Shown piece by piece: positions 24,834 through 37,471 of a stretch of DNA of 64,000 nt (its first letter is position 1; every line of letters begins with the position of its first letter). The stretch is from Desmodesmus armatus (Eukaryota; Chlorophyta; Chlorophyceae; Sphaeropleales; Scenedesmaceae): positions 124,001-188,000 of the forward strand of contig VIIQ02000054.1 of NCBI GenBank assembly GCA_007449985.2, in the 5' to 3' direction. Below the pieces are notes generated by a model that saw only the letters and a program-made list of their open reading frames with translations, had not been told where the DNA came from and ran no database searches. The position numbers were made by a program, and so were the translations under genes.

Positions 24834-26343
24834 CTAGCTCATTCTGCAGCAGCTGTTTGTCTTGCGTGCCTGCTTGTAGAACATCTGGCTGGCCAGGCTG
24901 AGGTCAGCTGACTTGTCCACCAGTGTGTCCAGCTTCTCCCCTCGCCGCAGCACGCTGTCAATGGTTTGGTGCAGGATGACCTTGGTCTCATCTAGGTCCT
25001 TCTGGATCTTGGTCAGCTTGTCAGCTGCAACGGGATCCTGTGCAAACAATCAAGGGGGGTGGGGACACATGGAGTGTGAAAAGTGTGTGTTGGAGGTGAT
25101 GGTGCAATGGTCTCATCTAGGTCCTTCTGGATCTTGGTCAGCTTGTCAGCTGCAACGGGATCCTGTGCAAACAATCAAGGGGGGTGGGGACACATGGAGT
25201 GTGAAAAGTGTGTGTTGGAGGTGATGGTGCAATGGTCTCATCTAGGTCCTTCTGGATCTTGGTCAGCTTGTCAGCTGCAACAGGATCCTGTGCAAACAAG
25301 AAAGTGTGTGAGCAAACAAGGAGCGCAAAGTGTGTGATGAGTGTGTTGAATGATTTTACAGTTCAAGCCTAAGTAGACATACATCATCAGGGACTGCGCA
25401 TATGTTCAGCGGTGGTGTGTGGGTTCTGGGTCGGGGGGGGGGGGGGGGGCAGTGAGGTGTGAGCACAATGGGTGGGGGTCATTTGTGCATTTGGCTTCAA
25501 ATGTGCACTGGCTGACGATGCACCATATGGCGGACGTGCAGCTGACCTCTGGTCAGACTAGCCAGCTGCAATACAGCAATAGGGTCATGCAATGTGCAAG
25601 GTGCATGTTGAAGGCCCCGTGAGGGGGGGGGGGGGGAGCATTAGTCAGTGGTAGGGGGGCATGAATGCGAAGGGGGTGTGCAAGCGCAACCCAGAACCTC
25701 AGACTGTGGGTGCCATGGCGCCAGCAAGTCCCCCGGGGGAGAGTTGGTGCTGCTATTTGCGAGGGTCAGTCAATTGCGACCAGGGTTGCTGGAGTTTCAG
25801 GCGTTGCAGCATGTTATGTGCTCTGCCAGTGGCTGAGGCAGCATGCACGGTGCAAGTGTGATCAAACACCACAGTAAAAGAGTGATGCAAACAACAGACA
25901 ACACCCTGATCCCAGCCCTGCAGCAGCTCCCCACTGAAGCCTACCTGGTACTTGGTGACTGCTGCCTCCACCACTGTCACAGCCTGCGTGCCATCTGTAG
26001 TTTGCGTCCGCCATGACTCATCCCCCAGCTGCAGGAACTCCTCAATGGCCTTACCAACTACTGAGAAGGCTGCTATAGTGGGGTAGTCCTTGTCTGTGAC
26101 TGCCACGCCAGCAATGCCACCATCCTTGACGTGCACATGACAGAAGTAGTCTTCCTGCTTGACTGTCTGCCGCTGCCCAGCCGCTGTGCGCTGCACTATG
26201 GTTTTGCTAAGAAAGGACAGCATCTCCTTGACAGAGGCACGCTGGAAGTAGCCGAAGCTAGAAAGTTCTGCACCTAGACCCAAGCATGCAGGTTCTGCTT
26301 CTACACCCCTGTGGTTGTACAGGGCCACTGCAAGAAGCTTCAT
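24834..26343 (-). CDS. YKT6: R-SNARE protein YKT6
   Basis: Two exons, complement of 25945..26343 then 24834..25037, both phase 0; 200 residues, the usual YKT6 length. YKT6 is a SNARE that cycles between cytosol and membranes in ER-Golgi, endosomal and autophagic fusion. The N-terminal longin domain is complete (starts [13 protein letters not shown]; contains [14 protein letters not shown] and DYPTIAAFS). The SNARE motif follows ([20 protein letters not shown], with the zero-layer Arg) and the tail is KTNSCCRMS: a CAAX-like box for prenylation with an adjacent Cys for palmitoylation. The upstream in-frame ATG at 26382 is possible, but MKLLAVAL aligns with the family start. The exon 2 start and its acceptor are copied twice more in the intron with a 125-base period. 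Confidence 0.95.
24984..25300 (-). repeat. 125-bp tandem repeat across the YKT6 exon 2 acceptor
   Basis: Units start at 24984, 25109 and 25234 and are nearly identical. Each holds the exon 2 5' portion ([18 protein letters not shown] in translation), a TTTGCACAG-type acceptor and intron sequence. Only the copy at 24984-25037 continues into the full exon. Confidence 0.92.
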
Positions 26344-26847
26344 GACTGCAAGTTTGTGCAAGAAAGTGGTGTGAACGTTCAAAGCTTTGAGAACGTGTCT
26401 TGTGCGTGTAGCTGGGGTGGTGAGAAGGTGAAGGGCGCTGAATGGACTTGCACAACGCGCCTAGGGAGACACCGGCCCTGAGGTTATCTCCTGCTCTTGC
26501 TCGGCTACTATAAGGCTGATACGTTGCGGTGTGACTTGCAATGCTACTGCTGCACGTCCCACACACCTGTGACCTGTGAGTAACTGACATCACAACCACC
26601 TGAGCTGATGAGGTTGATTCCCTCAAACAATACGTTTCTGAGTTAGCGCTGTTGCCTTCAAAAGTGCCTGAAGCGATCCAAGGGCCCTCTGCTCAACCCT
26701 TGATCCTTCCACCTCATCAGTGGTCAGCAAGCCTCATCAGCGTCCACACATTGGGCCTGAACAGCCTGATACTTGCATCATAAGCTACATTACGTTATCT
26801 AGCAGCTTCTTCAAGCTTGCTGTGTACACCGGTCTCTGTCTGCTGTC
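26344..26847. promoter_or_regulatory. Divergent promoter region between YKT6 and the DUF3067-type gene
   Basis: 504 bases between two opposed start codons; both promoters and 5' UTRs must lie here. No individual element can be identified. Confidence 0.5.
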
Positions 26848-28463
26848 ATGGCCACCCCTGTGCTGCATCTCAACACCCGGTCAGCGGGTGCTCTCTCACG
26901 CCCCCTTGCACAGCCCACAGTATGTCCATGCATGATTCTACGTCATAGACGCAGCAGCTGGCCTGCTGTACAGCACAACGTGCAGCAGCTGCAGCTTTGC
27001 ATCCCTAGGGCCAGCAGTTCTGCTGACAACCCAGAGGTTAGCATGGAGGAGTTGTTTGCAGCTGAGCTGGCCACAAGGGCAGCTTCCGAGGCGAAGCAAG
27101 CAGAGGTTGCGGCAGCAGCAGTGTTCGATGGCCCTGCACTCCTGGCGTTGCTGAGGTATGCTCCTGATGTGGTCACGTCCTTATGGTCTGCAGCAGGGGT
27201 GTGCAGCAGGGGTGTGCAGGAGGGGGTCGCAACCCTTGTTTGATCTGGCGGGTGGGTTGACTGCTGATGCAGTCCATGGGGTAGCTGGGCAGCATGAGCC
27301 CTGCAGTGCCAAGTAACAGTAAGGCGGAGATTCTAGCACGTGCTGTCCCAAGTGTGCTATGCGGTGCAGCAAGACCTAGTGCCAGCATTGAAAAAGGTGT
27401 CACACAAACTGCAGCAGCACCAGAAGGCCCAGCAGCAGTCCAGGCAGTCAGGCTGCCAGTCCTGTGCCAGCCCAGTGTTCAGATGATGGTGTGACACCAA
27501 GACATGCTGGCCCATCTTTGTGTATTCTTTTACTTTCGATTTTGTTGCCCTCCAGGAAGAAGTATGGGCGGAGTTATGATGTCAGCCTGGTGCAGCGCAC
27601 ATACCTTGGAAAGGTGTTTGTGGCCCTCAACAGTAAGTGCACAGCTGACAGGCACGCCATCAGCTTAACCTTCAGGACTCGCTGTTCTGGAACCTGCGTG
27701 TCGCACACAGCCACAGCATCATCTTGCTTGTTTTCCCTCAGCCCTAGACACGTGTGGCCCTGCTGTACCGCCACAGCCGTCCCTGGCATGCCACCCTGTT
27801 TGCAGCTTGCAGTATCACTGACTGGTGTCGTGTGTGCTGCTGTTGCCTGAATGTGGATCGACCCCAACTTGTGTGCAGTCATGTGGAAGTACATGGTGAG
27901 CCTTGGAGCTGGGTTAGCCAGCCTCTGTGTCGATGTGTATGTGGTGCCTGCCAGCTGAGCAATGCTGTATCATGAGGGGCATGTATGAGGGCTCAACCAC
28001 AGTGACATAGTGACGGTGCAGGTAGCCTGACAGGCCCAGCTGAGTGCTTGTGTTTACTGGAACATGCTGGCAGGCTCAGCTGAGTGCTTGTGTTTACTGT
28101 ACGCTGTCCGCCTGCTTCGATTTGTGGCCCTTGATTTGCATCATGGCTTTTACAGCAGCAGCACAAAGCAGTGAGCCAGACTACATCTGCTGGCTGCAAG
28201 TATAGCCAGACTGATTGTTTCTGTGTTATATTTTCATGCGATGTGTTGTTGTGTTCCTGCAGGAGCAGCAGTCGTTCAGCTACAGTGAGGAGCAGTACAT
28301 GCAGCGCTTGGAGTACGTAGCAGCAGCGCTGGTCAGCTGGGGTGCTGTCACGACGGTGCAGAACCAGCTGGCGGCCACCAAGGAGCGGCCACGAGTGGGC
28401 AAGGCTGTCAGCATCATGCTGGATGTACCTCAAGAGAGAGCCCGGGAATGGATTGCGGGCTAG
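26848..28463 (+). CDS. Plastid DUF3067-type protein
   Basis: Four exons: 26848..27155, 27556..27632, 27879..27895 (only 17 bases) and 28263..28463; 200 residues. The first ~65 residues are Arg/Ser/Ala-rich and look like a transit peptide. The mature part reads KKYGRSYDVSLVQRTYLGK, VALNIMWKYMEQ, then a SYSEEQYMQRLEYVA helix and RPRVGKAVSIMLDV near the end. This matches my recollection of the DUF3067 family shared by cyanobacteria and plastids; its molecular role is not known to me. The microexon is needed to join VALN to MWKYM and keeps the frame. It is divergently transcribed from YKT6 and convergent with the next minus-strand gene. Family name is from memory; exon structure is firm. Confidence 0.82.
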
Positions 28464-30259
28464 TGATGATGTGGTTATGTAGGTTTGAACAGCAGCAGGG
28501 TGGGGATGGCGGTTGGAAACGTTCCAGGATGCCTGGAAGGGATTGTGGCATGTCTGCAGGTGTGTATAGCTGCGTTGACGGTGTGCTGTTGTTTGCTGCT
28601 AGCAGTGCATCGTCTGTATACTAGCTGCTTGCTTGTTGAATGGTGGGCCAGACTGTTCCACTATGGGTGTTGTAAGATGCGTGCAAGTGTGTTTGTTGGT
28701 TGGTTTGTTTGACGGATGGATACCCAAATTGAGTGTACATGCCACTGTGGTGGATGTCTGGGCTAGTTGATGTGTCGGTCTTGTAGGAGACCAGGGGTAC
28801 TGACCTAGCAAGGTTTTGGGAAGGTACCCTGTAGGAGACTGCCTGGTAGTGTTTAGTCAGCACCATCAGGTAAAGCCTGTTTTGGGGCATTAGCTTGGTT
28901 TTGTGCTGTTGTGTGTATAGAGCGAGCCTCAGTACTTGTCAGGTGGGCAGCTGTGGATACACAAGGGCAGGGTGTGTCTGCGGGCCCAGCAGGCTTGAGA
29001 GCAAGACGCTTGTGCACAAAGGCCCCCACAGACGCACTCTGTGCACATGCATCGGGTTTGACTCTGAGCAGCCACGTGACGACCAGAGAGACAGAGAGGC
29101 CTCATGTATGTTGTATGAGAGCATAATGCAAGTTGTAGTGGATGTACAATTTGTGTGCTGTCATTGCTGGGACTCTCGCTGATTGGTTGTGGCTGCTTGA
29201 TGTCAACATACTCCTTACAGAAGGTTGTCTCCAATGCTCAGGCATGCTGTGCCTTTGTTGTTTCACCTCAATTGAGTGAATGGCTTTGAGTTGGCTGACA
29301 CGTAGTGTTCCCTTGCTTGTTATCCGCAACTTTGCAACTGCAACACACCTAATGTGTCTGGTTGGTTCATGATCAAGAGGCACGACCATACAGACTGAGT
29401 GAGTGCGCAGCCTGGTTGGCACAGCCGTAGCTTCTTAGTTAGTGGTGGTGAGACAGCTGCAATCGTCCAGCAGCACAAGCTGCAACACAAGCATTTCGGC
29501 GTGCATATATGCTGGATATGTCTTGGTTATGAGGTGATGTTAGGGTGTGTTACAAGAGAAGGCGTCAGTAGGCTCAAGATGCAGTCACCTGCTGCCAACT
29601 TGGCAGTGACACAGGTTCCAAGAAAACTGCAGGTGAAAGAATGCAAGTTTCAGAGTTGCCAACGGTTGGCAGGCACATCCTGCCAGGGCAGATGGAGTTC
29701 AACCTGGCGATTGCCCACACAAGCCACAGCCACAGAGGGGCTCTGCCTGTGCTCGAAACCACTCAAAACACCACCTGCTGCTCTCATGTAGCCGAGAAAG
29801 GCTTGCCACCGCCCGAGCTGCCAGGGCACACGATGACCAGCGGGCATCACACTGCCACTGCACACCTGCTGTCACGCAGCTGCTGCACCAAGCTGGCCTG
29901 GCTGTGAGGGGGAAGGTGCAATATGCAGCAGGGCGGCTGGCCGAAGCGTGCTTGTCCTGCCGGAGCAGCTGCACGTGGCGAGGAGGGCCAGCCAAAAGGT
30001 CTGGCAAGCTGCCCATAAACGGGTTACTGGCATGAAAAAGTGTAGACAGCCGGGCTGCTGTAGCGGCTTGTAGCTTGAGCCCCTGAGGCTGTGGCAGGCC
30101 ACCAGCTAGGCTGCCGGCACATGTATGTGCTGCCCTGCTTCGGCAGAACACAGTAGTGCCTGTGCTGCTGTTAAGCGGGCTGCAGCTGCTGCCATTGCTG
30201 CTGCTGTTGCTGCTGCAGTGCGGCGTCTGCTGTTGCTTGCGGCTCAGGTTTTGGGCAGG
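28464..30259. other. Convergent intergenic interval
   Basis: 1.8 kb with no supported gene. It should contain both 3' UTRs: TGTAA at 28671-28675 (plus, for the DUF3067-type gene) and TTACA at 29550-29554 (minus-strand TGTAA, for the Cys-rich gene) are candidate signals. Confidence 0.5.
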
Positions 30260-30964
30260 TCAGCTGGCGCGCCCCTTGAGGCACTCTGCTGTGCAGCGCT
30301 TGAGGCAGGAATCGTTCCAGGCTGGCACTTGGTGAGGTATCGAGCATACAGCCCGTTGGCAGGCATCTGCACAGGCATCATGGGCTGCAGTGCACAGTGT
30401 ACGATCGCAACAGTGGGCACTCCTCAGTGTAACTATTGCGCTGCGCAGCGGCTAATGTGGCTACTGCTCATGCAGTGAGGGTGGGTCGGTGGCTGGCTCT
30501 GCTCCATGTTGCCAAGAAGATGCGAGCTATGACCCTTGTAAGCGGTTAAAGCGAAGCGGAATGCACACCTGACACTCCACAGACAGTTACACAGGTGTCC
30601 CTGGTCGGCTCCTTGGCCAGGCTGCCCAGCTTCTTCAGCAGCCTATCCGACGTGCACACACGCTCACACACGAATGGGGAGTCTTCGTCGCCCCTGCATT
30701 TAGAACCAATGGTCCAACAGTCAGCCGTTTTCCGGCGTAGCTGCTGCTGCTGCTGTTGTCAACTCCCCAGAAAGCAATCTACCTGTCTGACTCGCTGTCC
30801 TTCTTTCCCCGCCGTGAACGCACTGTCAGAATCCCTTTCGTAACGGCAACAGGGACGGCCACAGCCGCTGCAGCCAGCCAGGACATATTTGCGATCAACG
30901 ATCTGGTTGTTGCTCTGGTGGCACTTCTGCACTCCTCTTCCTTCTCAACAATCTCGGTGCACAA
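30260..30964 (-). CDS. Conserved small Cys-rich protein, probably organellar
   Basis: Three exons, complement of 30783..30964, 30569..30693 and 30260..30384; 143 residues from the first ATG, with the frame maintained at both junctions. A short hydrophobic segment (SWLAAAAVAVPVAVTKG) precedes a Cys-rich domain: FVCERVCTSDRLLKKLG, TRDTCVTVCG, ACADACQRAVC, VPAWNDSCLKRC, AECLKG. Paired C-x3-C spacing recalls CHCH-like or plastid redox folds, and I believe similar proteins exist in land plants, but I cannot name the family. The start is uncertain: MSW at 30886 or an upstream exon is possible. Head-to-head with the coiled-coil gene. Confidence 0.8.
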
Positions 30965-31306
30965 TCAGACCCTGCAACAGTTCTACTACACGACGAGGCT
31001 CTGTCTTGACCTCCAACTGCCGCGTAACTCCCGATGAGTTTGAATGCATTCATGTTGCAGCATTCAACCTTTGTCTTCATGCCGCAATGCAGACTGACTA
31101 ATATATGTCGCATCACTACAAATCAAGGGGGTGTTGCTCAGGCAAGGACCTAGTTCTTGATTGCACATGGGCAACCAGAGACAGACTGTTGCCACACTGT
31201 GAGCTGCAGAGTGTCTTATGTGGTGTGTTGGTGACATGCAGCTGAATATGAAACACCATACAGGAGCATAACATCAGCAGGCTGCAGCCTAGTGCGCACA
31301 GGTCAC
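30965..31306. promoter_or_regulatory. Divergent promoter region
   Basis: 342 bases between the proposed starts of the Cys-rich gene (minus) and the giant coiled-coil gene (plus). No defined element recognised. An AG at 31301 could be a 3' splice site of a 5' UTR intron or an unrecognised first exon of the plus-strand gene. Confidence 0.4.
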
Positions 31307-34300
31307 ATGCAGCACGAAGGCCAGCAGCTACTGCAGGGCTTGAGCAGCACGTGCGAGGAGCTGAGCACAAGCACCAGCAGGCGTGATCAAGAGCTTCAGT
31401 CGCTGTCACAGCTCCTGCAAAGCATCAAGCAGCTGCAGGATCATGCTGAAGGGGTAAGGAGGGTGTTTGTCGCCGTGCGGTGCTGCCATTCACATCCATC
31501 ACACGCGAGAAGCAACATGTCCTGCCTTATGTACCAGCTAGCCAACTGGTCACGTCAAACAGGCTTATGTACTGTCAGCTCCAATGCTTCTGTTGCAGGA
31601 CCCATATGGTACACAAGATGCAGACGGTTCAGCGCCACCCACAGGGGTACCTGGCAATGCAGCTCAACAGCACCTGCTGCAGCTGCAGCGAGAGCTGCTG
31701 CTGCAGGGTCAACCGGCAGCAGCACCCACGCTGCAGCGTGCCGGCGGGCATGCAGCAGCTCAGCACATGCCGGTGTTAGACACAGCTGGCAGCGGCAGCA
31801 CAAGTTTCATGACCATGACCACAGAGCGGGACTGCGGTGACTTGTCTGCTGAAGCTTTGGTGACAGACAGCGAGCCTGCAGCTGGCAGCTACATGACGGC
31901 TCTCACAGGAGATGGTGCGGGAGAAGCAGCAGCACCCGCACGGGGTGCCCCAGCACACACCCTGCAGGCAGGGACAGCTGCACCAGCACCAACTCAGCAA
32001 TGCAGTGCCACCTGGCCCCGTGCAAACCTGCAGGAGCTCTTGCGCATGGACAGCTCTGGCAGCAGCGCCAAATCGTCAGAGCACTGCAGCAGTAGCTGCA
32101 ACGCAGGCGCAGAGGCCGGCAGCTGCACTGGCAGCCCACGTGCAGTACTAGATGGGGACACCAATCCTGCAGCAGCACATGCAGGTCCCAGTGAAGACGC
32201 AACAGGGTCCCAGGACAGCCCCCCACTGCAGCAGCAAGTGGCTGCCAGCAGGTTTTCGTTCCCAGGTGCTGGCGAACAGGCAGTACCCCTGCAGTACATC
32301 ACACCGCTGAAGATACCTCAGCCGCCAGGGAAGCGTGCTGGGCGTGCTGGCAGCATTCCCGGCAGCAGCGGCAGCAGGAGCAGCAGTCCTGCAGGCAGCT
32401 TCATGCAAGGCCTGCATGAGCCCGGCCAGCACAGGTTGGTTCCTGTCACTGCAGGACCCACACACACAGCTGTGCACGCAGGAGCAGTACCAGCACACCG
32501 GATACATCAGCACGGTGGGCAGACTGGCCCCCTTGGGGCCCAGATGCATGCAGCTGCAGGCAGCCGGCCAGGCAGCAGCCTTCACAGCCGCCTGCCGTCA
32601 CCCTCTGCTGCCAGCAGCATCAGCAGTGAGGCTGCTGCTCTCCTGCAGGCGCTCCAGCTTGCTGCAGAGCAGCGCAGGATCACACAGAACGTGCTGACAG
32701 CCCAATCCTCCCTTGCTTCCGGCATGGTGACTAACCTGGGCTCTGGGGGCCCAGGCGACCAACCCACTCCCAGCAGCAGGCCACAGCTAGCAGGGCTAGG
32801 GGTACCAGCAGCAGACGAGGGTCAGGCCGGTAGGTGGGGCCGGCCGCATGCCAGCTCACAGCCATCTGGCCAGGCTGGCCAACAAAGCGGTGCACACCCA
32901 GCCTCACCAGCAGCAGGCGGTCATATCCTGCAGAGGCAGGTGCTGCGCGGGCCCAGCCCCAGCCCCCACAGCAGTCCTGGTGCGTCAGTGCAGGGCCCCA
33001 TGGGGCCCCTGCCCCGCAGCAACAGCGTGCTGCTGCTGCAGCGCAGTGCTGCTGAGCGATTGCTGCAGGATGCTCTTGACAGCAGCAGCTTCTCCAGCCT
33101 GTTGGCGCTGCTGGACAGCGCCCCAGGGAGTGAGGAGGACGAAGACGAGGTCCAGCAGCAGCAGCACCAACGGGAGCAGCGGCACGAGGAGCAGCAACAG
33201 CCACGGCCACAGCAACAGCAGCAGCAGCAGCCTGCTGAGCAGCAGCGGCAAGGGTTGGGTGTCCTGCAACATCGGCAACAACAGCAGCTGCACGAGCAGG
33301 GTTGTGTGCAGGAGGAAGCCTCCAGAACCTCCAACAGCGGACCTGGGGATGTGTTGGGGTCACAGGTAGCAGGCAGAGGCTCCCATGCGACAAGCATGTC
33401 AGGGGACGAGCATCTGCCGCCAGCAGAAGGTTCTGCAGCTGCTCCTGCCGGCCCTGCTGTCTCTTCTGACGAGGCTGCTGGACAGCCAGCACTGGCAGGT
33501 GCAGGGTCCAGGCCCCCAAGCCTCCCTGGGAGCCACAGCACCTGGGGCAGCTGCTTCAGCACGCCCCTGGGTGGCAACAGCAGGACACACACCCCTAGGG
33601 AGCAGCAGCTGCAGGGTGAGGGCGTGTCAGGCATGCCTGGCAAGGGGCCTGCTGTGCAACCAGGCTTGAAGCAGCAGGCACAGGGGGCGCTTGGGGGAAC
33701 CAAGCATGCATCTGCAAGCCGTCACAGTACCCACCACCACCACCACCAGCAGCAGCAGGAAGTGGCGCTGGGTGCTGTGAGTGCCAGCCCTGGTCCTAGC
33801 CTTCCGCTGAGCTCAGCAGTGTCCTGTGCTGCCTCAGAGCCCAGTGATGCAACAGCTCAGCTTAGCAGCGAGCTGCAGCAGCTCATGCATAAAGTTGAGG
33901 CTGAAAGGAGCCAGCTGCAGCAGCTGCAGCAGCAGCGCAGTCAATTGGAGCTCGATCTGCAGGCAGGCACAAAACTGCGGCAGCAGCAGCATGGTGACAG
34001 CGAGGCTGCAGGGCCAGCAGCTGCAGCTTTAGAAGGTGGTGCTGCTGCTGGCCCTGCTGTGCTGGTAGCACCCCAAGCAGCGCCGGCAGCTGACGAGGCA
34101 TCACCGCAGTCCGTGTATCTGGAGTGCTGCGCAGAGCAGCTGCCAGACAACCTGCATCAGCAGGAAGGAGGCGCAGCTGCTGCAACAGCGCAGGCAGTGG
34201 CAAAAGCTGCTACAGCATCCACTTCTGATGCAGCTGTGCAGTGCGATGACAGCTGCCTGCCCAGGCAGCAGCAGCAGCAGCTTGAGTCTGTGCCGAGCGC

Positions 34301-37300
34301 GGATGTGGGTTGCCAGGCGCTCTTGCTGCATGTGGCGGATCTGCCTGCAGTGGGGCCGCCCATTGAGTGTAGGGTGTGTCCACTGCTGCACAAGCAGCTG
34401 CAGGAGACACAGCAGCGGCTGGAGGCAGCACTGGAGCAGCACAAGCAGGTGCGATGGGCACTGGCATTGTGGTGGATGCGGGACCCGTTGCTGTGCACAA
34501 TGCGCTGCTCTGTCACATGCTGTTGGCAAGCAGGCGTGTGCATAGTCCGCAATTGCTGGCCGTGCTACTTGCTGGACACCGTCCTTGCAAGACACATGCA
34601 TTTGCCAGGTCGCTTGCCAGCCAAGCCCTAACCCCCATCTGTCTAGCAGCTACCATAGGAGCGGTGACCGTCAGTGTAAGGTCTCCCCTGCGCGGTGCTG
34701 CAACAGCCGCCCTCCCCTGTCCTGTCCTGCCCTGCCCTGTCCCCCTTACCTCGCTCTGCCTGTCCTGTCCCGCCCCACCCTGCGATGCCCGCAGGCGCAG
34801 CTGTCAGCGCAGCAGTCCCGGCAGCAGGCCATGGCTGCAGAGGCCCAGCTGGCACTTTCCCGCCAAAAACTGCGGCAGCGGGTGGCTGCGGGGGCACAGC
34901 CGCTGGCCATGAGTGGCTGGGAGGACCTGGTGGACGAGGCTGCAGCAGACTTGGAGAGGGTGGAGGGGCACGTGGCAGCGGCAGCACAGCGCCTCATTGA
35001 CTTACAGGTGGGTTGCACAGAAACTGATGTGGATCAGGCATGATTCAGAGGTCGTGGAGGCTGTGGCAGCTGGGCAGGTCATGACGGCTTGTGGCGATGT
35101 ATCTTGTCAACGCACAAGGAAGCTGTCCCCAGAAACCTTGTGGAAAGTCACCATGCATGTGAGTGTGCGGTTCTACTTCTGGAGTGCAGCCAAATTGTTA
35201 GGTCTTGTGTGTGTTGGCCTGCAGGCCAGTGCTGCTTCGGCAGCAGAGGCTCTGCTGGCAACGCAGCGGGAGAGTGAGCGGCAGACGGCTGCAGCGGCGG
35301 CTGCCGCACTGAAGACAGAGGTGAGCCTGGCTGCTGGCAGCAAACGCCCTCACTGTCAGCTGAATATGACGTCGGCTACTGTATGCTGCATGTCTGAGCC
35401 AGCACACAGCTTGTGCCTGGCAGCTGAGGAATCCCACAGTGGCAAAGCATGTCAGTAGAACTGGTTCCGCCTCACTACCCGGGGTGTTTACCAGAGACTA
35501 TATGTATGGCTCTAGCTCTATTGTGGTTTTGCTTGTGGATTGAAGTGTCGCTCAGCGGTTTTTTGATTGCATCTCTGCAGGCGCTGCAGCAGCAGGCAGA
35601 GGGCCTGATAGCCGCCATCAGCAGGAACAAGCAAAGCAGCGCCAGCACACAGCAGGACCTCCAAGACCTCCACCAGCAGCTGCAGGAACACCAAGCACAG
35701 CACGCCACAGCACGTGAGCAGCTTCAGCAGCTGCAGGGGCAGCAGCTTCAGCTGCAGGCACAGGTGGAGGCCTCAGAGCAGCAGCTGGCTGAGCGGGAAA
35801 GGCAGAAGCAGCAGGTGGCCGCTGAGGTGTCTGAGAAGCAGCATGCCTTGCAGGTCACGCGAGGGGAGTGTGCTGCAGTGCAGGACAAGCTGTCGCAGGT
35901 TGGTTGCTGCTCCTGCACAGACTGCAGGACATGGGGCAACGTGCAGTCTGGCTGCTCTGTCTGCACAGGAGTTTGACTTGGAAATTAGATTCTTGTGTAA
36001 GCTGCCGTGCTTGTGCTTGTACCTATCTGTGACCTTGCACGCATGCATGATGACACCCCCCCCCCCCCCCCCCCGCCTCCTGCAGTTGCAGAGGTCTCTC
36101 ATAACTGCCCGCCGCCAGCTGGAGGAGCAGAGCCTGGTGTACCCCACAAATCACAGGGCTCAAACCAGCTTCAGCTGTCACACTTGTGCTTGCATTGACC
36201 TTCGATTTCTGACGCATGCATGGTGACCCCCCCCCTCCTGCAGTTGCAGGCGTCCCTCATAACTGCCCGCCGCCAGCTGGAGGAGCTAGGCCAGGCTGGC
36301 CAGCAGCAGGAGCAGCAGACGGCTGAGCTGAGCCAGCAGGTGGCGGCGCTCCGAGCTGACAGGTCTGCTGCTGCTGCCGAGGCACACAGCGCCCAGCAGG
36401 AGCTGCAGCGAGTGTTGCGGGAGCTGGAGCAGTTCCAGAAGGTATGGGTACATGGATGCCCGTATGTATGGAGAGAACATGTCTGACAACCCCAACATAG
36501 CCACCTCGCCGTGGGCAACCTGCTCAGATCAAGCAGTGAAGGGCCATAGGGAATGCAGTACTACATGCACATTCTGTGGTGGCCAGGGACTGTGTTGCAA
36601 CCCCCATGGTGCGGCCCACCCCATCTCTGTGTACAGCCCATCACGGTGTATGGCCACATGTGCAGAACACTACATTTGCTGACACAAATGCCGTGCTGGC
36701 ACACAAACAACACCGTACTGCAGGACATCCAAGCTAGTGAGCTGCAGCATGCTGAGTTGGAGGAGTCAGCTGCAGCACGTCACAAGCAGCAGGAAGAGGA
36801 CCGGCAGCGAGCAGCGGATGCGCAGCGGGAGAAGGACGTGTTGGAGGCAGCGGTGGCAGCAGCAGAGCGGCGGCTGCAAGTGCTGCAACAGCAGGCACAG
36901 GTGCGAGGGGGTTGAGTGGAGAGGGCGGGAAACCAAGGAGGATGAGAGCAGGCAGGAGGCATCATGCTGGCTGGCTGTCCTGTGAATATGCGCATGTGGC
37001 ACCAGGCACCTGGCTACGCTTTGTGTGTTGGCAACCGGGCGGCAGTTTGCAGACTGGCCAATCCCTTGCAAGTGCCGTCGTTGAGTAACCGTGCGCAGAT
37101 GCCCCACTGGACTGTGGAGCCTTACATAACTTTCTCACTGGGTGCACATGTGCAGGCTGCCAAAGATGAGGCTGGTCTGTGCAGCAGGGCTGCTGCTGCA
37201 GCCGACCGCCACTTGGCTCAAGTGCAGCAGCAGCTGTCCAGCATGCAGTCAGCCGCGGCCGCAGCAGCTGGGGTTGGCACCAGCACCATACGTGCCTCTG

Positions 37301-37397
37301 CACCTGTGCCAGCAGCCAATACTGCCGCGGCTGAGGCCGCCTCTGCTATGGCTGCTGCTACAGCACAGATGGCTGAGTGTGCACAGCTGCAGGTATG

Positions 37398-37471
<74 letters not shown>

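Noticed and set aside
29699..30151. Minus-strand open frame of 150 codons
   Set aside because: Lies in the likely 3' UTR of the Cys-rich gene and shows no recognisable domain.
30125..30478. Plus-strand open frame of 117 codons
   Set aside because: It is antisense to the last exon of the Cys-rich minus-strand gene, whose exons join in frame with conserved cysteines.
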